Source: Mesorhizobium sp.
GTDB taxonomy: Bacteria > Pseudomonadota > Alphaproteobacteria > Rhizobiales > Rhizobiaceae
Length of the DNA stretch: 53,702 bases
NCBI GenBank assembly: GCA_004017275.1
Contig: SAKE01000029.1
Location: 1-53,702, forward strand
Direction: 5' to 3'
Shown here: positions 1 to 8,499 of the stretch, piece by piece
Layout of the letters: every line of letters starts with the position of its first letter
Numbering within the stretch: position 1 is the first letter of the stretch
Made by a program: the position numbers and the translations under genes
Notes under the pieces: model-generated
Told to the model about the DNA's origin: nothing
Databases searched by the model: none
The model's input: the letters and a program-made list of their open reading frames with translations, nothing else

Positions 1-150
1 ACGAATGAGCCGCAGGAGGCATTTGACGAACGGGGAAGCAAGGGCCTCGTCGTCCCCGTGGACAGCAGGGCCAACCGGTTCATGAGGAATTTCGCTTTTC
101 CCCAATTTCAGTACTCCTCTTGAAGGACGATCTCTTTTTCTGCGATGTGT
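1..150 (-). pseudogene. Degenerate nifX 3' end plus start of NifX-associated gene (partial copy)
   Basis: This stretch aligns by eye with the junction of nifX and the NifX-associated gene at about 6546-6690. Both share 'gaggcatttgacgaacgggg' and a block reading ttcagt-ctc-tc-tgaaggacg. Read on the minus strand, the end of the copy gives AEKEIVLQEEY before a stop, where intact nifX ends AEKKPSFEDED. Going further upstream, the frame holds only weak likeness to NifX. It looks like an eroded second copy, or the edge of one running off the left end of the window. No function is expected. Confidence 0.55.
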
Positions 151-418
151 GGTTCGGGCGCTTGCGTGGGCGGGGAATGGCTTGGGCGAGCCGATCCCAC
201 GCAACAGTGTCCCGTGGCCGACCTCGAGCACGTCCACCAATGCGAGACCTTTCACCGCGGCGCGAACGCCTGCGCCGCGGTTCGACCCGAGGTAAACGCA
301 ATGGAAATTCCACCTGCCGCAAGCCGCGCACTTTTGCGGCATCGACGTTATTGCTGCGAAGTGCGCCTGGGCGGGCGGATTTGCCAATTCCAATTGTCAT
401 GCCCTTCGCGATCCTTGC
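151..418. other. Gene-free stretch, possibly eroded nifX
   Basis: Several overlapping frames are open here on both strands, but none has a recognisable family motif or a convincing start. The stretch may be the more decayed part of the nifX copy to its left. Confidence 0.4.
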
Positions 419-1582
419 TCAGGAAGTGACAGCGTTTTGAGTTTCGGAAGTCTTGTTTTGCGGAGCCACACAGAGACCCGCGTGACAGGCAGGCTCACCC
501 GTGTAGTTGGCCAGGGCTTGGAGCAACGAGGTGAGGTAGCGCTGTTTGGTTTGGTCCGGCACTGGCTCCGAATGGTCCAGCGATTTGATTGCCACCTCGA
601 TCAACTCGATCGCCCGGTCCTTGTTGCCGCTCTCGTAATAATACTGAGCGACCGGAAAGTAACACCCGAATTTAAAGTCTCCATCGCCTTGCGGAGGATT
701 AAGTTCCAGGATCTGTTCGGAGAGCTCCTTGCCCATCGCAAAGCGATCATCATGCGGAAGATGGGAGTTGTCGATCGTGGGATGGAAGAGTTGGTTCAGC
801 GCCATCACCACCCAAGACATCGCTTCGAACTTTTTGTTGATCGCGTCCTCGACCAATTCGCGCATAAGCGGCAAGCCGGTTTTGATGTCGCGCAGCTTGT
901 GAAGCAGAATATCCGCATGAACCCGCCGAAAATCAAAAGAGTCTGGCATCACGGCGAGGCCTTCTTCGATGGCCAATAGTGCCGCTGCCCAATCCTCGTC
1001 CTGCATCGCCGGCCCAAGTTTGGCGTATATCGGCTGACTCAGCGACGATTCGCGCACACGCGAGATTCGCTTTGCATCGACGGCTTTCGCTTCATAGCTG
1101 CTGCGCCAGCTGCTGTTAAGGACTTTCGGCAAAACGTCATCGAGAGGTGCCGGGTGGCCGATATAAGCGATGTGGCCGTCGCGGTCGACCACGAACGAGG
1201 TGGGAATCCCGAACGAAGAGCTGGGTTCCAGCCAGAGCTTTTTCATTTCGCCAGTGCAATCGAACGCTGTCCGATAATTCAGATTCGGGAACTTCTCGGT
1301 CAGCCAGGCATCCACGTTGGTCCGCGCTTCGTCCGCGGTTGCAGCCTTTTCGCAAGCTGCGACTCCGATAATCTCAAATCCGCTGTCTTTATATTTCTCC
1401 TGCAGTTCGATCAAATGGGGCATGGCGTGGACACATGGTCGGCACCAAGTCGCCCAAAATTCAACGAGGTAGACCTTGCCGGGCCGAAGGCTCGTGAGGG
1501 GCTCGCCACGCAGCCAGTTCTCCACTTTCAGCGCAGGAGCCGGGGACCCCATACGCAGTTCCATCTTGGTGTCCAAAGTCAT
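419..1582 (-). CDS. TlpA/thioredoxin-fold protein with helical C-terminal repeats
   Basis: The protein is about 387 residues. Its first 150 residues form a TlpA/AhpC-type thioredoxin fold with the redox motif WCRPC (Cys47/Cys50), followed by the usual GIPTSFVVDRDG cis-Pro region. The remaining half is helical and TPR-like. I see no signal peptide or membrane anchor, so unlike classical TlpA it is probably cytoplasmic. The start at 1582 is chosen because an AAAGG stretch precedes that ATG and because a -24/-12 promoter at 1707-1722 would start RNA near 1696, so longer starts are unlikely. A thiol-disulfide or redox-buffering role in the bacteroid is an inference; the substrate is unknown. Confidence 0.8.
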   Translation of the reverse strand: MTLDTKMELRMGSPAPALKVENWLRGEPLTSLRPGKVYLVEFWATWCRPCVHAMPHLIELQEKYKDSGFEIIGVAACEKAATADEARTNVDAWLTEKFPNLNYRTAFDCTGEMKKLWLEPSSSFGIPTSFVVDRDGHIAYIGHPAPLDDVLPKVLNSSWRSSYEAKAVDAKRISRVRESSLSQPIYAKLGPAMQDEDWAAALLAIEEGLAVMPDSFDFRRVHADILLHKLRDIKTGLPLMRELVEDAINKKFEAMSWVVMALNQLFHPTIDNSHLPHDDRFAMGKELSEQILELNPPQGDGDFKFGCYFPVAQYYYESGNKDRAIELIEVAIKSLDHSEPVPDQTKQRYLTSLLQALANYTGEPACHAGLCVAPQNKTSETQNAVTS

Positions 1583-1706
1583 TCCACACCTTTCGTCTCT
1601 TTTGTCGCGGAATATTTTCCAGTCAAAATCGGACACGGTCTCGAGGGCATTGCTCCCTCTCGCTTGCTTCAGCGGAGCTCTCACCGTGTTGCCGCACATC
1701 AAGCAC

Positions 1707-1722
1707 GGCAAAGGGCATGCCA
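1707..1722 (-). promoter_or_regulatory. sigma54 (-24/-12) promoter for the TlpA-like gene
   Basis: On the minus strand the sequence reads TGGCAT-GCCCT-TTGCC, a good match to TGGCAC-N5-TTGCW with the invariant GG and GC ten bases apart. It predicts an RNA start near 1696, 114 bases before the ATG. A degenerate NifA-like site, TGT-N9-ACG at 1801-1815, lies about 112 bases upstream of that start. Confidence 0.6.
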
Positions 1723-1836
1723 ACCCTTCTTAGCTTCGGCAAGCGCCGGTACCGCCTTGAATAAGCGAGCCCTAACACGGCCAGCTGACGTTAACCTGAA
1801 TGTCGGCTTTCGACGGCTCACCTTAGCGGCTGCCGT

Positions 1837-2217
1837 TTAGGAAGGTGAGAGTTTGGCTGGCCCGCTGGCGATAAGACCGGCTTCGGCGTCCTGGAGTAGT
1901 CGCACTTCGGCGATGGGGTCGAAAGTGCGGGAGAGGCTCGGTACCCTTGCAGCCACCGCCGCATGTGGCCCGGCGTCATAATTCGCGTCGCGGTTGCCAA
2001 CGGCGGCGTTGGGCTCGATCCACGTGGCGTTGAGCCCGACAGCACGTAAAGCTGCATCGTGATTGAATGCCCTTTGCTGTTTCACGCCAAGCAGGAGTCG
2101 CGCGACGCTACCTTGCTCAAGCGCGAGCAGAGCGATCTGACGCCGTAGGAATATTGCTCGTCCCGCTTTTGCCGCCAGAGGCGGAAATCTTTCCTGAATG
2201 CCACCGCCGATCATCAA
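1837..2217 (-). CDS. Small hypothetical ORF downstream of the N-hydroxylase gene
   Basis: This is a 126-residue reading frame beginning 10 bases after the stop of the upstream flavoenzyme gene and in the same direction, so it could be its operon partner. I recognise no domain. The sequence is rich in Ala, Leu and Arg and could equally be chance coding in GC-rich DNA or a truncated gene. There is no membrane segment or cysteine cluster. Confidence 0.25.
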   Translation of the reverse strand: MMIGGGIQERFPPLAAKAGRAIFLRRQIALLALEQGSVARLLLGVKQQRAFNHDAALRAVGLNATWIEPNAAVGNRDANYDAGPHAAVAARVPSLSRTFDPIAEVRLLQDAEAGLIASGPAKLSPS

Positions 2218-2227
2218 TATCGACGAA

Positions 2228-3526
2228 TCATATCCCGCTGCCCATTTGTTCGACTCCGAGGTCGGGCCAGCACTCCGTCAAGGGACGGTTGATGAACCCT
2301 AGATGCTCGGGATTGGCGCATGGCGCGCGCCGCAGAAGGCTGTCAAGGATGCGGCGCGCTCGCCAGGCCAGCAGCCCAAAGTTCGGATCAGCCAGCCCGC
2401 GCTGTCCAAGGCAGGCGTTCTGAACGAAAAGGCGTCGGTCTCGCGGTCCGTCCCAGTACACCGAAAAATCCTCGCCGATGGCGAGCTCATTGCCGATCTG
2501 TTCGAGGCGATCTGCGATCGGTTCTAGGAAACCCGGCAGCGGTTTCTCGTACCCGGTGGCCAGGATGACGATATCGGCGGTTACTTCTCCGATGTTGTCC
2601 AAGCCGCGTTGCAGCGTGAGCCTGTGCCCTGCTCCGGCATTGATGCAGCGCGACACGTTGCAACTTGGCCGCAATGTGATCTCGCATTGGTGTGGCTCGA
2701 GAAAGGCGTGGTGGTAGAGCGCCTGATAGACCGCGCGCAACTTGCTTTCTGAAATGCCCTCGGAGGCAAGCGCGAAACGCCGCAGGAACAGCTGTCGATG
2801 CACCTCGCTCATCGCAGCAAAACGATCCGAGAAGCATGGCGTGAACAGCCCGTTTGTGAACGCGTGGTCGTCGAAAGGCATCTCGCGCGTCAAAACCCAT
2901 GTGATCGCCGCGGGCCGCCGTTCTTTCGGCCGGCCGACAAGGTGCAGTAGCAGCTCGGCTCCCGACTGTCCGCCGCCAACAACGCAGACATGCTTTTTTT
3001 GCACCTCAGGATTGATGTGGGCCAACTCAGATGAGTGGAACAGGTTGGGTCCAGTCCAGCCATGAAACTGAGGCGGAATTTGCGCCTGCTTGCCTATGTC
3101 GATGACGAGGTTTCTTGCATCAAGGACCGCGTTGTCCGTCCGCACGCGAAACTCGCCGTCAAAGCGGATTTCGCGAACGGCCTCGCCGCCACGGACAAGC
3201 GGATTCTTCTGGAACGCCCAGTTGAGATATTGGGCGAACTCGGCTCTAAGCACCCCGTGAAATTGCGCATTGAGGAAATTGTAAAGACGCCCGTTCTCGT
3301 GGAGGTAGTTTACGAATGTGTAGGCTGATCGCGGATTGACCAGAGTAACCAGATCCTGGAAGTGGCCGACCTGGAGCTCCGCGCAATCGAAAGCGCTGCC
3401 TGGATGTCCTCGGAAATCGACCTCCCGGTCCAGGAACAGTGCCCCTTGCGCAATCTCTTCCTGTATCTGACACGCAAGGCTCAAATTAGATGGTCCAGCA
3501 CCCACACCAATACAAAAGAGGTCCAC
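2228..3526 (-). CDS. L-lysine/L-ornithine N-monooxygenase family flavoprotein
   Basis: The 432-residue protein belongs to the IucD/PvdA/SidA class B flavin monooxygenases, which hydroxylate the side-chain amine of lysine or ornithine, usually for hydroxamate siderophores. The FAD loop is seen at the N-terminus (GVGAGPSNLSLA), the NADPH loop near residue 185 (VVGGGQSGAE) and the class motif DIVILATGYE near residue 340. Length is normal for the family. No siderophore synthetase, acyltransferase or receptor gene is visible nearby, so either the rest of the pathway lies elsewhere or the product is something else. Whether lysine, ornithine or another amine is the substrate cannot be told from the sequence. 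Confidence 0.85.
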   Translation of the reverse strand: MDLFCIGVGAGPSNLSLACQIQEEIAQGALFLDREVDFRGHPGSAFDCAELQVGHFQDLVTLVNPRSAYTFVNYLHENGRLYNFLNAQFHGVLRAEFAQYLNWAFQKNPLVRGGEAVREIRFDGEFRVRTDNAVLDARNLVIDIGKQAQIPPQFHGWTGPNLFHSSELAHINPEVQKKHVCVVGGGQSGAELLLHLVGRPKERRPAAITWVLTREMPFDDHAFTNGLFTPCFSDRFAAMSEVHRQLFLRRFALASEGISESKLRAVYQALYHHAFLEPHQCEITLRPSCNVSRCINAGAGHRLTLQRGLDNIGEVTADIVILATGYEKPLPGFLEPIADRLEQIGNELAIGEDFSVYWDGPRDRRLFVQNACLGQRGLADPNFGLLAWRARRILDSLLRRAPCANPEHLGFINRPLTECWPDLGVEQMGSGI

Positions 3527-4368
3527 TTATCCTTACTCCTCTAGGAGTGTTTTCCAACTCAGCGGCATGTTGACGTCGATCGCCGGGCATTGAGCAATGC
3601 GAACCTCACAGGCATGCTTGAGCCGCGGTCCCGACTGAGAGGACAGCAAAAGCGTGTGCCGCCTTCCAGGTCTTGGGCTCAATGTCGGCGGCATCGACAG
3701 CGGCGCGGCGTGATCCGAACCCAAGAGCAGAAGGAAAGTGTGTGATGCTGTCGCGCGGCTCTTCCGGATCTTACGGCGGCTTCTAGCGCCGGCCTCCACC
3801 CCAGGAGTGGCTGTTTCCCTGCCACGACGGAAGCGGCTCTTTCTTTCGAGGGGCGTAACCATGGATAACGGCTCTTAATGCTTTCGGAGACTCCCATGCA
3901 TGCGGCGTGCCGGATAAAGATCTGTCAAACCAACGAGTTCGCGCAGTTCCAGCTCGTCTGGAATCCGACATTGTCGCACGCCCGACGATCGGGCAGGGGA
4001 AGCTCCGCGGCAGCGGCCCTTGCACACCGCAGGCTGACAGGGACAGCCGCCGATTTGACGCGCGTCCGGGTACTGATAAGGGGCCTTCCAACAGGGTTCG
4101 CGCACGAGGCGGGGTCTCCTGGTACACCCGCCCTGTGGCTTGGCTGCGGTCTGCTGCAGCCGTTCGTCTTTACTGCCCGTTGCGGACGATCTCGCACGAG
4201 TTGGTTCACGAGAGCGTCGTGAAGCAGTCGAGGCGTCCGGTTTGGCTCTGACAAGCGTCGCAAGATGTTCGCGGATCCAGCCATGTCTCCGCAATCCGAC
4301 CGGTAACCGACGACGACTTCGGACTGGTTGGCGGTCCTACGACCTGATCGGTGTTCCTACGGAGCTGA
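3527..4368. other. 840-base stretch without a supportable gene
   Basis: Many overlapping frames of about 110-140 codons are open on both strands, but none shows a known motif, a plausible ribosome site or codon use like its neighbours. I see no IS ends and no tRNA. It is probably degenerate island DNA. Confidence 0.5.
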
Positions 4369-5241
4369 TCAGCGAGCCAAAAACAGCGGCAATGTGGTCT
4401 TCCCAAAGCTCCAGCTCGGCGGACCGCCGAAAATCCGCTCACGCAGCCCACGGCTGCCATAAGCACCCATGACCATCATGTCAGCACAGATGTCGTTCGC
4501 GTGCTGGGTCAGCACTGTGCCCGCCGATTTGCCGGCGCTCTTAAGCAGGTCAACGGAGACCCGAGCACCGTGCCGAGTAAGATAGGCAGCGATGTCAGCT
4601 CCGGACTGCGCGCCTTTCCCGTTGTTTTGCGCCTTTGGATCGACCATAGCGACACAGACTTCCCTGGCAGCGGATAGGATACTAAGAGCTTCCCGAACCG
4701 CACGCGAGGCCTCTACACGCGAATCCCAGCCGACCAGCACGCGTCGAGGCGACAGCGTCGCCTTAACGCCCTTCGGCACGATGAGCACCGGCTTTCCGCT
4801 ATCGAACAAGCAGCCGTTGACAACAGGAGGTCCGAGAGTCTCATCGTTGAGGAGGTCTCCTCCAACGATCGTCAGGTCAGCGCAGAGCGCCCGTTGTCGT
4901 GCCACTTCACCGAGGCTAGCCGGATCGCAATAGTCGGTGTCAACGTCACAGGAAAGCGACATAGCTTTCAGCCTTTTGAGGATATCCGCGGACCGTCTTT
5001 CCATTCTGGTCACGTCCTGTGAAAATTTCTCGATTTGCTGAAATCGATAGTTCGGTACTGCAATTGCCTGTGCACGTCCTGTATTCCATTCGGGGGGCGG
5101 AGACGACATCAAGAGCAATGGAGGCGGTATAATGAGTACCGATAGGTGCGCGCCGACCTCGGCACACAGTCCGGCAGCTGTTGTGAGGTCCTCATCAGAA
5201 TGATCAGCACCCGTCACACTGAATATGCTTTTAAATTCCAT
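4369..5241 (-). CDS. Universal stress protein (UspA family), tandem-domain
   Basis: At 290 residues this fits the two-domain Usp type. The C-terminal domain (about residues 160-290) has the family signature MGAYGSRGLRERIFGG, whose glycine-rich loop binds ATP in many family members. The N-terminal domain is more degenerate. Usp proteins are cytoplasmic and help survival under starvation or low oxygen, and they are often found beside low-oxygen regulons in rhizobia. Here the gene lies between an OmpR-type regulator gene and the nif operon, all on the same strand, separated from the regulator by a 95-base gap containing a strong hairpin. Confidence 0.85.
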   Translation of the reverse strand: MEFKSIFSVTGADHSDEDLTTAAGLCAEVGAHLSVLIIPPPLLLMSSPPPEWNTGRAQAIAVPNYRFQQIEKFSQDVTRMERRSADILKRLKAMSLSCDVDTDYCDPASLGEVARQRALCADLTIVGGDLLNDETLGPPVVNGCLFDSGKPVLIVPKGVKATLSPRRVLVGWDSRVEASRAVREALSILSAAREVCVAMVDPKAQNNGKGAQSGADIAAYLTRHGARVSVDLLKSAGKSAGTVLTQHANDICADMMVMGAYGSRGLRERIFGGPPSWSFGKTTLPLFLAR

Positions 5242-5289
5242 TTGCCTGCTTCTCCTGGTCTTCGTTAGGAGCGCCTCAAAGCGGCAACA

Positions 5290-5315
5290 CCGCTCTCAGG
5301 AGGAAGAGAGAGCGG
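5290..5315. terminator. GC-rich hairpin between regulator and usp genes
   Basis: CCGCTCTC at 5290-5297 pairs with GAGAGCGG at 5308-5315 around a 10-base loop. It lies 22 bases past the stop of the regulator gene and could end or attenuate transcription coming from the nif side. No T-run follows, so it may instead be a processing or stability element. Confidence 0.4.
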
Positions 5316-5336
5316 CACCACATTCGACCACCGATT

Positions 5337-6041
5337 TCAGTCGTCCGGCTTCTCGAGCGAGTAGCCGACCGACCTGACGGTGCGAATGACGCTGCCGGGC
5401 AAGGCCGTTTTCAGCGCCCTCCTGATTCGGCTGATATGGACATCGACGGTGCGTGCACCGACATGAATGTTGGGCAGCCAGGCCGCCCCGATAAGCTCGT
5501 CCCGGCTGAAGACCTTGCCGGGGGCCTCAATCATAAGCCGCAGCACGTTGAAATCGATCCGTCCGAGATGGATGTCGTGGCCATTACCGCGAACCCGATG
5601 GGCATCGAGCTTCATCTCCAGGCCTCCACAACAAATCCAACTGTCGTTTTCAACCCCGTTCGGACCACGCTTGGTCAGCCCGAGCCTCGCCCGCAGGCAG
5701 TCGAGCAGCTTGGCCGGAGCCACCGGCCGCACAAAGCTCTCAACGCCTGCCTTCAAGAGATCGAGGTGCTGGTGCTCGGCGCCAGGCGCGATCAGGGCGA
5801 TGATAGGCAGGTCGGTGGTGCGCGGTTCCCGCTTGAGGTGGGCGCAAATTGCGGACCCGTTTATGCTGGCTGGGTCGCAATCCAGCACTACGGCCTGAAG
5901 CTCCCGTTGTTCGGCCAAGGCCAGCGCAGCCTTCGCGCCGTCTGCCGTCTCACTGCTGAAACCGTCAACCTCCAGTATGTGGCTGTAGAGCAGATAGAAC
6001 TCGGCATCTTGCGAGCAGATCAGGACCAGCGGCTTCTTCAT
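5337..6041 (-). CDS. OmpR/PhoB-type response regulator with atypical receiver
   Basis: The 234-residue protein starts MKKPLVLIC. Residues 1-120 are a receiver domain with the phospho-acceptor position kept (Asp54 in VVLDCDP). The conserved Thr/Ser is replaced by Ala (IALIAP) and the conserved Lys by Arg (SFVRPVA), and only one acid is visible in the pocket at residue 12. Residues 140-234 are a winged-helix DNA-binding domain (RTVDVHISRIRRAL, then VRSVGYSLE). No histidine kinase gene is adjacent. Its place just downstream of the nif operon suggests a symbiotic role, but the targets are unknown. Longer starts exist to 6152 but would overlap the upstream gene. Confidence 0.8.
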   Translation of the reverse strand: MKKPLVLICSQDAEFYLLYSHILEVDGFSSETADGAKAALALAEQRELQAVVLDCDPASINGSAICAHLKREPRTTDLPIIALIAPGAEHQHLDLLKAGVESFVRPVAPAKLLDCLRARLGLTKRGPNGVENDSWICCGGLEMKLDAHRVRGNGHDIHLGRIDFNVLRLMIEAPGKVFSRDELIGAAWLPNIHVGARTVDVHISRIRRALKTALPGSVIRTVRSVGYSLEKPDD

Positions 6042-6148
6042 CGGCGATACCCCAACAACCTGGTCGGCCTCGAGTCCCTGGATCGAGGGGACTGGCCAAC
6101 ATAGTTTCTCGGGTCCGTCATGATGGCCTTTCTCGAAAATCGCGCCCA

Positions 6149-6628
6149 TCATGCCAGCGCCACGTGGGGAAAGGTTTCGATGACTGAAATCGCATCGTCG
6201 ACCAGCTTCGTACCGGCCGTGGCGAGCTTCAGGAGCGTCTCGAAGCCAAACCGGTGGACATCGCGCAGCGTTTTGGACAAAACGACCAGCCGTCCGGTCG
6301 TGAAAAGCACCCGACCAAAACCCTCATGGCTCACCTGGATCATCGGCGATGCCATAAGGCCGCAGCGCTCCTCGATCGCAAGCCCGATGGCGGCGTAGTA
6401 CTTGTCGAGCCTCCACAGCACGTCGGGATCGGGATCTCCGATGATTGGGATCCCTCGGCGCTGTTCCTTGGTAATGATGAAGTCGCCCAGCAGCTCAGCG
6501 TCCGCTTTGCGTTCCCACGAGCCATAGGAATCCTGAGAACGGATCAGCCGCACGAGGCATTTGACGAACGGGGTGCAAAGAGCCGCCTCGTCTTCGGCGA
6601 CAGCTGGGGGGATTGCGGGGTCAGGCAT
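6149..6628 (-). CDS. NifX-associated nitrogen fixation protein (DUF269)
   Basis: This 159-residue protein belongs to the small family encoded directly after nifX in most diazotrophs. Recognisable features are the N-terminal CLVRLIRSQDSYGSWE stretch and the central DPDVLWRLDKYYAAIGLAIE segment. Its biochemical role is not settled; it is usually linked to FeMo-cofactor maturation. The start MPDPAIPP is chosen because the longer alternative at 6682 would run into nifX. It is the last recognisable gene of the nif run: the nif-specific ferredoxin gene (fdxB) that often follows is absent here. Confidence 0.88.
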   Translation of the reverse strand: MPDPAIPPAVAEDEAALCTPFVKCLVRLIRSQDSYGSWERKADAELLGDFIITKEQRRGIPIIGDPDPDVLWRLDKYYAAIGLAIEERCGLMASPMIQVSHEGFGRVLFTTGRLVVLSKTLRDVHRFGFETLLKLATAGTKLVDDAISVIETFPHVALA

Positions 6629-6644
6629 TGGCGTCCTCCTCTTT

Positions 6645-7142
6645 TCAGTCCTCGTCCTCGAAGGACGGTTTCTTTTCGGCAATGCCCGCTCGCGCCAGCA
6701 CCTTGCGCAGCCAAGGCGGAGGACACGTCCTGAGCATCATCTGCGTGCGCAAGAGCACCTGTGGGATCGATTGGGGCTCCGCCACTTTGATCGGGTGGAT
6801 TTTTGCCGCGACAAGCTTGGCTGCCGAAGGGCCGCCAATTGCCAGACAAAACAGGATCTGACAGCCCTTGAGCGCATCCACCTTTGGCGTGATGCGATCA
6901 TCGCGCTCGGCCCGATGCTCCCCGCTTTCATCGGACACGTCATCGAAGGCCACGGCTTCTACGAGATTCCATTCCTCGCGCGTCACGTCGTAGACAGCAA
7001 AGCGCCTGGCCGACCCGAAATGGGCATTGAGGTCCTGCATGTCCTGAGTGGCGATCGCAACGCGCAATGCGCCCTTACGTCGTTCAGGCATCGGGGCGAA
7101 AACCTCATTACTGACCAGCGAGAGGCGGCGAACAGCGTTCAT
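6645..7142 (-). CDS. nifX: NifX, FeMo-cofactor precursor carrier
   Basis: The 165-residue protein matches the NifX/NafY/VnfX fold, which binds the NifB cofactor and the VK cluster and passes them between NifB and the NifEN scaffold in the cytoplasm. The core domain covers about residues 25-130 (LRVAIATQDMQDLNAHFG, then GCQILFCLAIGGPSAAKLV). The same fold occurs at the C-terminus of NifB in this window. The start codon overlaps the nifN stop by 4 bases, indicating translational coupling. Confidence 0.92.
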   Translation of the reverse strand: MNAVRRLSLVSNEVFAPMPERRKGALRVAIATQDMQDLNAHFGSARRFAVYDVTREEWNLVEAVAFDDVSDESGEHRAERDDRITPKVDALKGCQILFCLAIGGPSAAKLVAAKIHPIKVAEPQSIPQVLLRTQMMLRTCPPPWLRKVLARAGIAEKKPSFEDED

Positions 7143-8491
7143 CGTGATATTTCTCGATTACGGAGTGGATCAAGCGCCTCAGGAGTGGGCGCGTGTTGGT
7201 TGGCCTGGAAGATGCTGGCGACCTCGAAGATCATGTCGCGGGTGCCCTGATAGAGAATTGCGAGCTTGTGCTGGCTGCCTAGTCGATCGAAGACCGGGAA
7301 CCCGATGCGCATGAGCGGAATTCCGAGCCGCTCCGATGCCTGGCGCCCGTGCGAATGCGTGACAAGCAGGTCAGCACCGACGGCAAGACTTTCCAGATCG
7401 CCGAGATCGCCGATCTGAACCGAAACCGCCGGGACTTTCTTGAGAATTTTAGACCTGTCGGTCGTTGTGACGGCCGCGGCTATCTCGGAGCCGAGACCAG
7501 CAAAGAAGGTTGCAAGTTGGAACAGCTGGTCTGGTTCGGCAGCGATGGCAATTTTCTTGCCGCCGAAATGGAAATGTCCGTCGAGCATCGCGTCCTGCAA
7601 TTGCGCCCGGCGCCGGCGCACGCGGGCCGGTACCGCCGCGCCCGAAATCGAAGACAGCAGCGACACGAAGCGGTCCGTGTCCTGCAGCCCAGTCAGTGAC
7701 TGGAACAACACGTAAGGCACGCCGGTCAACCCGAGCAGCGCTTTCGCCGGGCGGCGCATGTGCTCACCGATGGCGATGCATCGCATGGCCGTACCCAACT
7801 CGCGAATGTCTTCGACGCTGGTGCCGCCGTATGTGGTCGCTACCCAGCGGTCAGGAACCGTACCGTCGAGCGAGCCTGAAATGTCGGGCAGAATAACCGG
7901 CTTGAGCCCAAAGCTTTCAACCATGTCCCGCATATGCTCGATGTCGGCGACAGAGAGGTTGCATCCGGGTAGGATTGCGATCTTCTTCGGGTGCCGCGCC
8001 CGTTCGCCCGAGCGCGTAATCCCTTCGATCATTGCGGTGACTGCCTTGGCCCAGCCCTCTTCGATCGCGCCGTCAAAATCCGGCGTGTTGGCCAGCACGA
8101 CCTCCGTACCCGCAAGCTGTTGCGTGTGCTTCCGCATGATGTTGGCAATATCACCCGCGCAATCTTCGCCACGCGTCTCCACCAGCGCGGTCGTGCACAC
8201 CCCGATCAGCGTTGGCTTCGTGCGGTTCTTGAGGTTGAGGATCGCCTCTTCCAGATGGTCGGCTGCGCCGAGGATGGTCGCCACCTCATCCATCGCCGTA
8301 GTCTGCAAGGGAATCGTTTCTTTGAAGTGCCGCACGAAGAGAACGAGCGCAAAGCTTGTGCAGCCTTGGCTGCCGTGGAACAGCGGCATCGCACCGTCGA
8401 CGCCAAGAAAGGCAAAGGCGGCACCCAGCGGCTGCGACGACTTCAGCGGGTTGACTGCCGCCGATTTGCTCTGGGGAAGGATGCGGGCCAT
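7139..8491 (-). CDS. nifN: NifN, FeMo-cofactor scaffold subunit
   Basis: NifN is the beta-like subunit of the NifEN scaffold on which the FeMo-cofactor precursor matures, and it is homologous to NifK. Early landmarks are VNPLKSSQPLGAAFAFLG and FHGSQGCTSF, which carries a P-cluster-type cysteine. Length (450 residues) is typical. The start MARILPQ at 8491 lies 8 bases after the nifE stop; an ATG at 8506 would overlap nifE. It is coupled to nifX downstream. Confidence 0.95.
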   Translation of the reverse strand: MARILPQSKSAAVNPLKSSQPLGAAFAFLGVDGAMPLFHGSQGCTSFALVLFVRHFKETIPLQTTAMDEVATILGAADHLEEAILNLKNRTKPTLIGVCTTALVETRGEDCAGDIANIMRKHTQQLAGTEVVLANTPDFDGAIEEGWAKAVTAMIEGITRSGERARHPKKIAILPGCNLSVADIEHMRDMVESFGLKPVILPDISGSLDGTVPDRWVATTYGGTSVEDIRELGTAMRCIAIGEHMRRPAKALLGLTGVPYVLFQSLTGLQDTDRFVSLLSSISGAAVPARVRRRRAQLQDAMLDGHFHFGGKKIAIAAEPDQLFQLATFFAGLGSEIAAAVTTTDRSKILKKVPAVSVQIGDLGDLESLAVGADLLVTHSHGRQASERLGIPLMRIGFPVFDRLGSQHKLAILYQGTRDMIFEVASIFQANQHAPTPEALDPLRNREISR

Positions 8492-8499
8492 CGGTCGCC

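Noticed and set aside
3533..4294. Several overlapping 110-140 codon frames between the N-hydroxylase and usp genes
   Set aside because: Both strands are equally open, with no motifs or convincing ribosome sites.
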